From: Gammaproteobacteria bacterium
Lineage (GTDB): Bacteria; Pseudomonadota; Gammaproteobacteria; Pseudomonadales; Cellvibrionaceae
Assembly (NCBI GenBank): GCA_005801205.1
Contig: SYDJ01000054.1
Span: 1 to 46,439, forward strand
DNA: 46,439 bases
Reading direction: 5' to 3'
The notes under the pieces are model-generated. The model had not been told where the DNA came from, made no database searches, and saw only the letters and a program-made list of their open reading frames with translations. Position 1 is the stretch's first letter; every line of letters starts with the position of its first letter. Both the position numbers and the translations under genes were made by a program. Shown one piece after another: positions 19,641 through 29,037 of the stretch.

Positions 19641-20654
19641 ATGGAAAATCTAGAAAATCAATCGCAATTTATTATTTATCAAGCCGAAAATGGCCAAACT
19701 AAATTAGATGTACGTTTTCAGAACCAAACCGTATGGCTAACCCAAAGTTTGATGGCTGAGCTATTTCAAACCAGCAAGCAAAATATTGGCCAGCATCTAA
19801 AAAACATCTTTTCTGAACAAGAGTTGATCGAGGATTCAGTTGTAAAGGAATTCTTTACAACTGCAGTAGATGGTAAAAAGTATCGAACTAATCATTACAA
19901 TCTGGATGCCATTATTTCCGTTGGTTACCGCGTTCAAAGCCACACAGCTACACGTTTTCGCCAGTGGGCAACCCGCCATTTAAGTGAGTTTATTGTTAAG
20001 GGTTTTGTACTTGACGATGAACGCCTAAAGAACCCTGATCAGCCATTTGATTATTTCGATGAGTTAACTCGTCGCATTCAGGATATTCGTACTTCTGAGA
20101 AACGGTTCTATCAAAAAATCACCGATATTTATGCCACCAGTGTCGATTACGATCCAACCCAAGAAGTCAGTATCAGTTTCTTTAAAACGGTACAAAACAA
20201 AATCCACTGGGCCATTACGGGGAAAACAGCGGCAGAGCTTATTTTCAACCGTGCCGACAGTAACAAAGATCATATGGGGTTAACGAATTGGCGTGGTGTT
20301 AAGCCTAGAAAGGCGGATGTCACAGTCGCTAAAAATTATTTGTCACAACCAGAACTACAAGCGCTTAACAACTTGGTAGAGCAGTATCTGGTATTTGCCG
20401 AAGGGCAAGCCATGCGCCGTATTACTATGCATATGACAGACTGGATTACAAAGTTGGATGGCTTTTTAACCTTAAATGACCGCGATGTACTGGATCATGC
20501 AGGTAAAATTTCGCATCAAATGGCGAAAGAATTGGCTGAGCTAGAGTACGATAAATACCAAGTAGGTCGCCTCCAACAGGATGCACAAAGTGCCGATCGT
20601 AGAGATTTAGCGCAGCTCGAAACTTTGATGCCACGCGGCAAACCAAAGGCTTGA
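19641..20654 (+). CDS. RhuM family protein
   Basis: QTVWLTQSLMAELFQTSKQNIGQHLKNIF, YNLDAIISVGYRVQSHTATRFRQWAT, characteristic of the RhuM family. Confidence 0.9.
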   Translation: MENLENQSQFIIYQAENGQTKLDVRFQNQTVWLTQSLMAELFQTSKQNIGQHLKNIFSEQELIEDSVVKEFFTTAVDGKKYRTNHYNLDAIISVGYRVQSHTATRFRQWATRHLSEFIVKGFVLDDERLKNPDQPFDYFDELTRRIQDIRTSEKRFYQKITDIYATSVDYDPTQEVSISFFKTVQNKIHWAITGKTAAELIFNRADSNKDHMGLTNWRGVKPRKADVTVAKNYLSQPELQALNNLVEQYLVFAEGQAMRRITMHMTDWITKLDGFLTLNDRDVLDHAGKISHQMAKELAELEYDKYQVGRLQQDAQSADRRDLAQLETLMPRGKPKA

Positions 20655-20679
20655 CGATTCCCTCACTCAATCAAAAGGC

Positions 20680-23208
20680 CTACTCCAACCAATCCACCAA
20701 CATCTCTCGCTCTGCCCCTTGGCCTTGGTCATCCACTACGCGGATGGTGTGAATTCCGGCATCGGTAGGGCGATAGGCGAGGGCGACTTGTGGGTCGCTG
20801 CTGCCGATGTAGCGGTTATCGTCAAACCAAAATAGCGTGCGCACTTGCGCGGCGGCTTGGGCTTGCAGCGGAATCGTGGTTTCGGGTTGGCTGGTGCGCA
20901 GTTGATAGGCCACATGGCGCAGGGGCGAGGTGATATCTGGCGCTTGGGTGTGAAAACCTTGTTGGCATTTGGGTGGGCTGCGGCGCGGTAAACCGGCTTG
21001 GCGAAACAGCTTTTGCATATCGCTGCTCCAAAATTCCATCACTTCCATACGCACTTGGTCGGCTTGATAGGGCGGGCACACGGGCTGGCCGGTTTTATGG
21101 CTAATGGCTACAGGTTGATGCAATTGGCTGACTTTAATCGGCGATTTACCGGCGATATACCACGTCTTACTGGTTTGCGGGCACCAAATATTCGGCAAGT
21201 CGCCGCTGGCGCTGCACACCGACACTTGGCTCACGCCCGCAGGTGGTTTGGGCGCGGGGATATGGCTGGGTTTGTTGAGGTAAAGGCCATCGGCAATGCG
21301 GAAAAACAGCGGCGCGGCGGCGTCTATTCCCACAAAGGCGGGGTTGCCGCGACTATCAAAATTGCCAATCCACACCGCCAGCACATAGGGGCCAACGGTG
21401 CCTACTGACCATGCATCCCTAAAACCCCATGATGTTCCCGTCTTCCACGCGATAGGCCAGCCGGAGTTGTAATAAATATCTTCCCCCGGTCTTGGGTTGT
21501 GGCGGAGCATATCGAGGGCGATAAAGCTCGCTTCGGGCGAGATAAGTTGGGTGCCTTCTGACGATGTGTTTTGGGTGGCAGTTTTTTCTTGTGGTATGGC
21601 TTTGGGCTTTTGCTGAGCGCAGGCTATATCAAAAGGGTGCGTACCGAACTTGGGCGTTTTAGCCGAGGGTTTGTGGCAGCTGACGTGATTCCACGCAAAT
21701 GATGGCGATGCTTTCTGAGTGCTTTGCAAAGTGTCGGCTGTTTTCACATACTGCAGCGGTTGCAAACGCCCGCCTCGGGCGAGCATGGCGTAAAGGCCGG
21801 TGAGCTCTTCCATGCTGATTTCCCCGCCGCCCAGCACCAAGGCCAAGCCATAGTGATCTTCTGTTTTCAGCTGCGATACGCCTGCCATTTTTAAAAAGCT
21901 ATAAAGACTTGGCGAGTGAAGTTGGGTGGCAGCCCATACAGCGGGGATATTGCGCGAGTGAATCAGTGCATCCTGCGCCGTAATCGGGCCGCGAAATTGA
22001 TTGTCAAAATTCTCTGGCGTATAAGGGCCAAAATCGGTGGGGGCGTCTTTCAAAATACTGGCTGGGTGTAAAATTCCCTGATCCATCGCCAAGGCATAAA
22101 TAAAAGGTTTAAGCGTAGAGCCGGGCGAGCGTTTGGCGAGCACGCCATTGACTTGGCCTTCAATCGCCACATTAAAATAATCTGCTGAGCCGAGCCACGC
22201 TTTCACTTCCATCGTTTTGGGGTCGATCAATAAAGCGGCCGCGTTCTTGATGCCCTTGTTGTTCACCTCCTGCAAATACTGGCGCGTTTGGCGCTCTATC
22301 AGGGTTTGTAAATTCAGGTTGATGCTGGTGCGTATCTGTTTGTTTTCACTGCCGTGTGCTGGGCTATTTTCGCTGTCGCTAGCCTCTTTTATTTCGCTTC
22401 CGCTAGGCATGGTGCTCTGCTGCAGCAACATATCCACAAAGTGCGGGGCGCGGAACGGCAGGTCTTGCATGCGTTGAAAATGCACGGGCAAATTGGCTAG
22501 CTGCGCTTGGGTTTCATCCAAGGGATAATGTTCTAACCAGCGTTTCAACAAGCGCTGCTTAGGTGCATCTATGGATGACAACAAGGCTTTGGAGCCCGCG
22601 CGGCGGTTCGGCTGCTGCGGAATCACCGCTAAGGTAAGCGCTTCGGCAATACTGAGTTGATACGCAGTTTTGCCAAAGTAAATCAAACTCGCCGCGCCCG
22701 CGCCTTGCACATTGCTACCGTAGGGCGCGAGGTTTAAATAGGCTTCTAAAATATCCCGCTTGCTGTAGCGCAATTCCAACCAAACGGCCAAACCCATTTG
22801 CCGCAATTTACCACTCGGGCTTTTGGTGTTTAAGCCATAAAACAGCCGCGCTAATTGCATGGTAACGGTAGAGCCGCCCTGTTGTTGGCCGCCGCTATAG
22901 GTGCGAAATGCCGCGCGAATGAGCGCTTGTGGGTTAATGCCTGGGTGCCAGTAAAACCAGCGGTCTTCGTAGAGCAACACAGCTTTGGTGAGTTGCGGGG
23001 AAATATCCTTGAGCGGCGTCCATACGCGGTACTGGTGATCATCCGCCAAGGTCAAACGCAGCAGCTCACCATTTTCCGCCAAAAAAGCGTGGGAGCTGGG
23101 AATTTGTTGCGCGAGCGATGGGTGCGGCCATAAACGAATAGCCACCAAGACGATGGCTATTGCGACCGTAGCGATTAGCAAATATCTAGAGCGGTTTGTT
23201 AAGTGCAT
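20680..23208 (-). CDS. pbpC: Penicillin-binding protein 1C
   Basis: Glycosyltransferase motif LLYEDRWFYWHPGINPQALIRA, GGSTVTMQLARL; transpeptidase RSPGSTLKPFIY and WKTGTSWGFRDAW; PBP1C-type C-terminus. Confidence 0.93.
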   Translation of the reverse strand: MHLTNRSRYLLIATVAIAIVLVAIRLWPHPSLAQQIPSSHAFLAENGELLRLTLADDHQYRVWTPLKDISPQLTKAVLLYEDRWFYWHPGINPQALIRAAFRTYSGGQQQGGSTVTMQLARLFYGLNTKSPSGKLRQMGLAVWLELRYSKRDILEAYLNLAPYGSNVQGAGAASLIYFGKTAYQLSIAEALTLAVIPQQPNRRAGSKALLSSIDAPKQRLLKRWLEHYPLDETQAQLANLPVHFQRMQDLPFRAPHFVDMLLQQSTMPSGSEIKEASDSENSPAHGSENKQIRTSINLNLQTLIERQTRQYLQEVNNKGIKNAAALLIDPKTMEVKAWLGSADYFNVAIEGQVNGVLAKRSPGSTLKPFIYALAMDQGILHPASILKDAPTDFGPYTPENFDNQFRGPITAQDALIHSRNIPAVWAATQLHSPSLYSFLKMAGVSQLKTEDHYGLALVLGGGEISMEELTGLYAMLARGGRLQPLQYVKTADTLQSTQKASPSFAWNHVSCHKPSAKTPKFGTHPFDIACAQQKPKAIPQEKTATQNTSSEGTQLISPEASFIALDMLRHNPRPGEDIYYNSGWPIAWKTGTSWGFRDAWSVGTVGPYVLAVWIGNFDSRGNPAFVGIDAAAPLFFRIADGLYLNKPSHIPAPKPPAGVSQVSVCSASGDLPNIWCPQTSKTWYIAGKSPIKVSQLHQPVAISHKTGQPVCPPYQADQVRMEVMEFWSSDMQKLFRQAGLPRRSPPKCQQGFHTQAPDITSPLRHVAYQLRTSQPETTIPLQAQAAAQVRTLFWFDDNRYIGSSDPQVALAYRPTDAGIHTIRVVDDQGQGAEREMLVDWLE

Positions 23209-23285
23209 GCAGATTCGTCGTTAATAAAACCATTCCTTGATAAATGGGGTATTCGCGCGCACGAATCTTCCTGAGCGAGTACCGA

Positions 23286-23414
23286 TTTATGATTTGAAAC
23301 CCTAGAGTCATGGACGACCTACATGGATGTAGGAAGTTTCCCGAAGCGACCGGATCGCGTAGGGATGACGACAGGGAGCTACAGGGATGTATTTATGCGT
23401 TTTCGAATCATAAA
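23286..23414. repeat. Small MITE/REP-like intergenic element
   Basis: TTTATGATTTGAAAC (23286-23300) nearly inverted as GTTTTCGAATCATAAA (23399-23414); internal related units CTACATGGATGTA and CTACAGGGATGTA. Confidence 0.5.
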
Positions 23415-23458
23415 GCGGTGCTTGCGATGCGATAAAGGTTTCGCGCCAAGGTCTCTAA

Positions 23459-25189
23459 TTACAAATCTGCCGCAAGAATTTTAATTTTTGCGCGCACTTT
23501 TTCCGCAAATTTATCGTAAAAAGTACCGAGCAATTTTTGCAATTCAGTATCGGTGACATAACCTAATTGAGCGCGGTAGTTGCGCTTAACTCCTTGGCCT
23601 CGTACCCAGCGTTCTTCCATACCTTCAAGATCTACTGCGCGCATAGCTTTGGCGATGGGATACTCCGCTTTGTATTCTTCAAAACGTTGCAAATGGAGCG
23701 CGACCAGTTCTGCCGCAGAAGCATTAGTGGGCAATTTTTCAATATAAATTGGAGGGCCGTATTCAAACGGCGATACGCTTTGATATTGCGTGCTGAGGTG
23801 ATCGCCATTGGTAAATTGGCTTACACACTCCACCATCTTTGTTGTTCTGCGCGTTGCAGCCAGCAGTTTCCATTTTAAGGTGAAGAACAAGTATAGAAAC
23901 CCAATCAAGTTAGGTTGCTTTGGTTTCATGCTAAAACAGGCTACGCCAGTTTCACCAAATTCATCGGCAAAAAAACTCAAGAGTACGCTTTGTCCCAACA
24001 TCAACTGCATGCCTTTCGCTTCAGCATCGCACACATGGCGCAAACCAAGATTGCTCAATGCATCTTTGCATTGAGCAATAAATTTCTGTTGATAGAGAGG
24101 ATAATATTTAGGGTCAACGGCCACTAATTCTGGCTTAGGTTCATTGGCCACATTCATAATTTGGGCCGCAATACTGGTAGCCATGATGTCATCGGGATCA
24201 TCTGACAAACGCTCATCAAGTGCATCGCTAACGGATTTTCCGGCGCGCACTGCATTGGCCGCACTCAATACGGCTTGCGCAATATTATCGTCATCTAAAC
24301 CGCGATCTTTGCCTTCAGTTGCAACAGCAGCTTCTAACATTTTTGCCATGTGCTCGCGCTCACCACCGCCGTTATTTTCTGAGCGCGCGCGGCGCTCAAC
24401 AATAAAGGGGCGATAAGGATCGTCTTCGGGGACATGGGCGAGCACATTATCGTAAGTTGCTAAGGCTTCATCAAAACGACCTAAATCATGCAGGATTGAT
24501 CCAACGCGTAAACCGTAGCGATGTTGATTGCTAAGGGCATAGCATTTTTCAAAATCGGCCAGTGCTTGTTCCAAAATATCGCGGTAATAATGTACGCCAG
24601 AAAAATTGACCACCCTATTGACAGTGTTATTGTGAGGGCTATTTAGCTCGCCATGCACAACGGCTTTCGCTAACAAACAATTAGCGCGATCTTCCAGTAA
24701 ATCTACCCGCTCCGGTGCCAGACTAATAGCGCGATTCAAAAGTTGATCTGCTTTGGCTAAATGTGCATCGAGCTCATGACCGCGCAGTAAACCCGATAGC
24801 ATTTGCAACGCATCCACTGCATTGGGGTCAATGCTTAAAATTTTATAGAGACGCTCTTCAATAGCATCGAAACGCTCTTGCTGTGTTTTTATGGGGTCTT
24901 CTGCAAATATATCGCTATCGGCATTGCCTTCATGCTCATGAAAATCCAATTGCACTTGCATAATTAATGCGGGTACAAAATCACTGCGCAGTTTAAGAAC
25001 TTTGGTTAAAGCGCTGCGCGCTTCTGCGAAGCGCTCCAATTTTTCTAGAACTCTGGCGTGGTGCCACCGCAATGCAAGCGACTGCGGATACTGTGCAAGA
25101 AGTTTTTTTATACTCTGCAGCGCATAGTCAAATTTTCCAGCTTTGAAAGCACGTTTAAATTTATCAAATTCTGGATCTTGTAAAGACAT
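23459..25189 (-). CDS. Tetratricopeptide repeat protein with an uncharacterised C-terminal region
   Basis: Repeated TPR-like helices (FDYALQSIKKLLAQYPQSLALRWHHARVLEKL; FDEALATYDNVLAHVPEDDPYRPF). Confidence 0.75.
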   Translation of the reverse strand: MSLQDPEFDKFKRAFKAGKFDYALQSIKKLLAQYPQSLALRWHHARVLEKLERFAEARSALTKVLKLRSDFVPALIMQVQLDFHEHEGNADSDIFAEDPIKTQQERFDAIEERLYKILSIDPNAVDALQMLSGLLRGHELDAHLAKADQLLNRAISLAPERVDLLEDRANCLLAKAVVHGELNSPHNNTVNRVVNFSGVHYYRDILEQALADFEKCYALSNQHRYGLRVGSILHDLGRFDEALATYDNVLAHVPEDDPYRPFIVERRARSENNGGGEREHMAKMLEAAVATEGKDRGLDDDNIAQAVLSAANAVRAGKSVSDALDERLSDDPDDIMATSIAAQIMNVANEPKPELVAVDPKYYPLYQQKFIAQCKDALSNLGLRHVCDAEAKGMQLMLGQSVLLSFFADEFGETGVACFSMKPKQPNLIGFLYLFFTLKWKLLAATRRTTKMVECVSQFTNGDHLSTQYQSVSPFEYGPPIYIEKLPTNASAAELVALHLQRFEEYKAEYPIAKAMRAVDLEGMEERWVRGQGVKRNYRAQLGYVTDTELQKLLGTFYDKFAEKVRAKIKILAADL

Positions 25190-25234
25190 GGTCTAACGTC
25201 CTTAAACAATATTTTTTGAAAATAGATTGTCTGG

Positions 25235-26149
25235 TTATTGATGTTTCGCTAAATAATCATCCAGCGCTTTAATAAAATTATTTGGTTTGCTCATTTCAGC
25301 AGTAAGTAATTTAGCGGCTTCAATATCGCTGGGAGACAGTAGCTTTAGAAGTTTTTCTCGGTCAGCTGCGCTAGCGTCTAATCCTGCCGTATTAAAAGCG
25401 GCAAGTGAGACCACATAAGACTGAGTAATCCCACTACCATGAGCTGCCATATAGCCAATACCCATTTGTGCAGCTTTGTTATTCTGTGGTGCTGATTTTC
25501 TGTACCATTCAAGGGCGAGTTTGTAGTCCTGTGCAACGCCTTGCCCGCTGTAATACGAAAAGCCGAGATAAGCTTGCGCCATTGCGTCACCCTGCACAGC
25601 CGCCTTAGTGTACCAGTACAGAGCCTGTTTATAGTCTTGTGGTATGTTCTCGCCTTTGAAATAAAGTCGGCCAAGATTCAACTGTGCATTTAACGCACCT
25701 TGATTAGCGGCTTTGGTATACCACTCAATAGCCTGCGAGTAGTCTACTGCTGTTCCTTTACCAAAGTGATAGATAAGCGCAAGATTAAATTGAGCATTCA
25801 GGTCACCCTGATTAGCGGCTTTGGTGTACCAATAAATAGATTGGGCATAGTTCTGCGCAACGAGCTTGCCTTGGGCATAAATATTGCCCAGCGTAAATTG
25901 TGAGTATTTATCGCCTTCATTTGCAGCTTTGGTGTGGTGTGCCACTATCTGCTTGGGGTCTAAAGGTAAATTCTTGCCATTGTAATAAAGAGCGCCTAGT
26001 TTAAACATGGCCATTAAATCGCCCTGCTTAGCATGTGCTTTTAAATCATCTACTTCATGCGCAACGCACAGTTGAATCAAGCTTGTATAAACAACTGTGC
26101 AAGCAAATAGGCACTTTAAAATAGATTTGACATTGATTTTCATAGGCAT
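25235..26149 (-). CDS. Sel1-repeat protein, probably exported
   Basis: Signal-peptide-like N-terminus and several Sel1 repeats (AxxGDLNAQFNLALIYHFGKGTAVDYSQAIEWYTKAANQG). Confidence 0.9.
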   Translation of the reverse strand: MPMKINVKSILKCLFACTVVYTSLIQLCVAHEVDDLKAHAKQGDLMAMFKLGALYYNGKNLPLDPKQIVAHHTKAANEGDKYSQFTLGNIYAQGKLVAQNYAQSIYWYTKAANQGDLNAQFNLALIYHFGKGTAVDYSQAIEWYTKAANQGALNAQLNLGRLYFKGENIPQDYKQALYWYTKAAVQGDAMAQAYLGFSYYSGQGVAQDYKLALEWYRKSAPQNNKAAQMGIGYMAAHGSGITQSYVVSLAAFNTAGLDASAADREKLLKLLSPSDIEAAKLLTAEMSKPNNFIKALDDYLAKHQ

Positions 26150-26152
26150 TCA

Positions 26153-27076
26153 TTAATAATCCGATCTAAATGAAAATTGCTGCATCTCTTTATTGAGCAT
26201 GCGCTGATAAATCGGAATGGCAACCCAAGAGTAAATAACAATGGCTAACCACGCATTGTCGATCACACTGGAGCTTTTGATGTAGCCCAAATCGTACACA
26301 ATGTTGGATAGCAAATTAAAAAGCACATAAGCAAATATCAATACGACTACTTGGTTTAAAGGTTTCATGCGCGAAACCTTGGTATTAAATTTCCACCACA
26401 AGCCTAAGAAAATATTCTTTCTGGCTTTTACATCCGCAAATAGCGATAGCGCTGCGCGCGAACTGGGGTTCAGCATAATGGTTAAACGCGCGTGATATTC
26501 CGCTTCACCGATATTGCCTTTAATTAAATACAAACGCCCCATAAGCACATTGGTGTCCTGGTGCTGTGCATCTATTGCCAGCGCAGCGAGTGTAAAATCC
26601 AGTGCTTTGGCATTGTCGCCTATTTGAAAATAGTAATTCGCAAATGAGTAAGCGGTTTTTATGCTGTCTGGATTTAGCTCTGCCATTTTTTGAATATAGA
26701 AAAAAGCTTCTTTGAACTTCTTATTGGCCAATAAAATATCTGACTTTAATTCAAAGACATCTACATTTTCTGGGTCACGTTGTAGCGCTTGGTCGCAGGC
26801 TGCCAATGCTTGCTTCACCTTGTTTTGCAAAAAATAAATGCGCGCATAAACACTGTGCAAGAAAGGTTCGTTAGGTTCCAATTGCAGTGCAATTTTTAAT
26901 TCGTATTCGGCAGCGTGAATACGCATTTGTTCCAACAAACAATAGGCGAGTGTGCCATGGTACATGGCGCTATTGGGTTCGTTGGCTAAAAGTTCTTTTA
27001 ATAACTCAATGGCGCTCGGCAATTGGCCGTGAGAAATCTGTCGCCACGCTTGTTCGTATTTATAATCGTTATTCAT
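26153..27076 (-). CDS. TPR protein with C-terminal transmembrane segments
   Basis: TPR repeats followed by VVVLIFAYVLFNLLSNIVYDLGY and WLAIVIYSWVAIPIY hydrophobic segments. Confidence 0.8.
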   Translation of the reverse strand: MNNDYKYEQAWRQISHGQLPSAIELLKELLANEPNSAMYHGTLAYCLLEQMRIHAAEYELKIALQLEPNEPFLHSVYARIYFLQNKVKQALAACDQALQRDPENVDVFELKSDILLANKKFKEAFFYIQKMAELNPDSIKTAYSFANYYFQIGDNAKALDFTLAALAIDAQHQDTNVLMGRLYLIKGNIGEAEYHARLTIMLNPSSRAALSLFADVKARKNIFLGLWWKFNTKVSRMKPLNQVVVLIFAYVLFNLLSNIVYDLGYIKSSSVIDNAWLAIVIYSWVAIPIYQRMLNKEMQQFSFRSDY

Positions 27077-27488
27077 CTTGACCCTGTTGCTTCACGTACT
27101 CGTAAATTGAAAATGGTACAGTTTGGGTGAATACCGCTAGAAACAAAGCGCTAAAATAAACTGCGTTAACCAACACTTGTAAATAGGGCGCAAGACTATT
27201 AGGCGAAGTAATTGCATCAGTATTTATGCCGTAACCATAGCCAATAAAAATACCTGCAATTGCAAGTATGCCAAATAAGGAATAAATGCATTCGCGCCAA
27301 AACGTGGGTGAACCTAAAAAATAGCCATTCACTATTAACCAAACAAAGGGTAGCCAAAATTTTCCGTACAGCGGAATGGTCAAAAAAATAGGCACTAACA
27401 TAGCGGCTAATAAAATCGCTACAGGATTTACAATCAACTGCTGAGCCATTTTGACTTTTGGTTCATCGATAATGCGGTAGCTAGTCAC
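27069..27488 (-). CDS. Small integral membrane protein of unknown function
   Basis: About four hydrophobic segments; overlaps start of the next gene by 8 nt. Confidence 0.75.
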   Translation of the reverse strand: MTSYRIIDEPKVKMAQQLIVNPVAILLAAMLVPIFLTIPLYGKFWLPFVWLIVNGYFLGSPTFWRECIYSLFGILAIAGIFIGYGYGINTDAITSPNSLAPYLQVLVNAVYFSALFLAVFTQTVPFSIYEYVKQQGQDE

Positions 27489-27491
27489 AAT

Positions 27492-28805
27492 TTACTTCCC
27501 GTGTTTGTTAATAAATTCCAGCACATCATCATAGCGGCCGCCATCATTGGCGTAGCGCGCATAATTTCTGGCGGTGGTTAGCCATTCGGTCGTAGAAGAG
27601 CGCGAGTCAGCTAATGCCGCCACAAAATGTTGCATAGAAATCGCCGTTTCCTCACCACTAGCAATGGTACTATCAATCGCTTCGTCTGCGGCCATCTCAA
27701 CCAGATTTGCTAAGTCTGCACCGGAATAGCCAGAGGTTCTATTGGCGATGGCATCAAACTGAATGTCGCCCGCATTGGGGCGATCTTGCATGTGATGTTC
27801 CAGAATTGATTTGCGCGCAACTTTGTCTGGCGGTGGTACAAAGAACATGCGATCAAAACGACCGGGTCGCAAAAATGCGGAATCCAATGACCAAGGCACG
27901 TTGGTAGAACCTAAAATTAAAACCCCTTCATTGTTTTGTGCAAAGCCATCCAATTCGGTTAAAAATTGGCTAACGGTATTGGCCTGCGAACTATTGCGCG
28001 TGTGCTCGCGCTTTCCCGCAAGTGCTTCCAACTCATCAAAGAAAATAACGCTGGGAGTTTCATTGCGCGCTTTTTCAAAAATGGCGTGAAGTTTCTGTTC
28101 GGACTCGCCAATGTACATATCCAGCACATCAGATATTTCAATATTAAAAAAATTCGCTTTGCATTCGCCGGCCGTTGCGCGCGCTAATAAAGTCTTGCCA
28201 CAGCCCGGTGGGCCATAGAGTAAAATACCGCCACCGACTTTCTTTTTAAAGCGCTGAAATAGCGATGGCTTTTGAAAGGGCAGAATAATTTTTTTATGAA
28301 TTTGCTTTTTAACGTCTTCCAAGCCAACCACATCGGAAAAATTGGTGGTGGGGCGTTTAAATTGAAGCAGCTCAAAACTTTCGGTGGGTTCTGCTTTTTC
28401 AATCACCCGTAATTTAACGGGCTCTTTTTCTGCCGACAATTTTAACCGGCGATTAAGCTCAGCCGATTCGTACTGGGGGTTCGTTTGCACCAATTCTTTA
28501 TAGAGCATCTGCGCGATGTCGATTGCACCCAGTTCAAGCTTGCAGCGAATAATCAACAGCGCATGCCGTGGATCGTCGGCATCTAGAAATTGCAACGCAT
28601 TGGCATAAGCACCCGCCTTAAGTGCCGCCGCCCCCAGCTGTTCACCGTCTTCACCCACAATAGTGGTTGTTAAATGGCTTAGGTAATTTTCCAGTTCACT
28701 AAACTCACCGCGCTCGGCAAGTTGCAGCGCAATAATTTTTGCTAAATCCGGCGTTGGGCTAGCTATAAAAACCGCTTTCAGACTTTGTAATGTTTTATCG
28801 TCCAT
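27492..28805 (-). CDS. AAA+ ATPase (classic AAA clade, Cdc48/FtsH-like core) with N-terminal helical region
   Basis: Walker A GPPGCGKT, Walker B VIFFDELEAL, SRH STNVPWSLDSAFLRPGRFDR, SGYSGADLANLVEMAA. Confidence 0.92.
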   Translation of the reverse strand: MDDKTLQSLKAVFIASPTPDLAKIIALQLAERGEFSELENYLSHLTTTIVGEDGEQLGAAALKAGAYANALQFLDADDPRHALLIIRCKLELGAIDIAQMLYKELVQTNPQYESAELNRRLKLSAEKEPVKLRVIEKAEPTESFELLQFKRPTTNFSDVVGLEDVKKQIHKKIILPFQKPSLFQRFKKKVGGGILLYGPPGCGKTLLARATAGECKANFFNIEISDVLDMYIGESEQKLHAIFEKARNETPSVIFFDELEALAGKREHTRNSSQANTVSQFLTELDGFAQNNEGVLILGSTNVPWSLDSAFLRPGRFDRMFFVPPPDKVARKSILEHHMQDRPNAGDIQFDAIANRTSGYSGADLANLVEMAADEAIDSTIASGEETAISMQHFVAALADSRSSTTEWLTTARNYARYANDGGRYDDVLEFINKHGK

Positions 28806-29037
28806 GGGTACCTCTAGGGTGTATGGAATTTTCGTTGTTATTTAATTGGCCGATGACCATTGTTATGCATCATGCAGGACACGCAAGATTTGAATTTGAC
28901 TCAGTCGTTCCAGTTGACTGGCGGTACCCGCTAAGGTTACATCGTTCAAATGCATCTATATCGCGTTAAGGGTAATTAAGGCTCCATGACTTTTTGTGTT
29001 GCTGAACCTAGAAACAGATGGGCCGATCAAAAGATAA

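Noticed and set aside
20998-21408. Plus-strand 136-aa ORF opposite pbpC
   Set aside because: Antisense shadow ORF in a GC-rich stretch; no recognisable motifs.
20680-23208. pbpC lacking an adjacent alpha-2-macroglobulin (yfhM) gene as an anomaly
   Set aside because: The partner may be elsewhere in the genome; separation alone is weak evidence.
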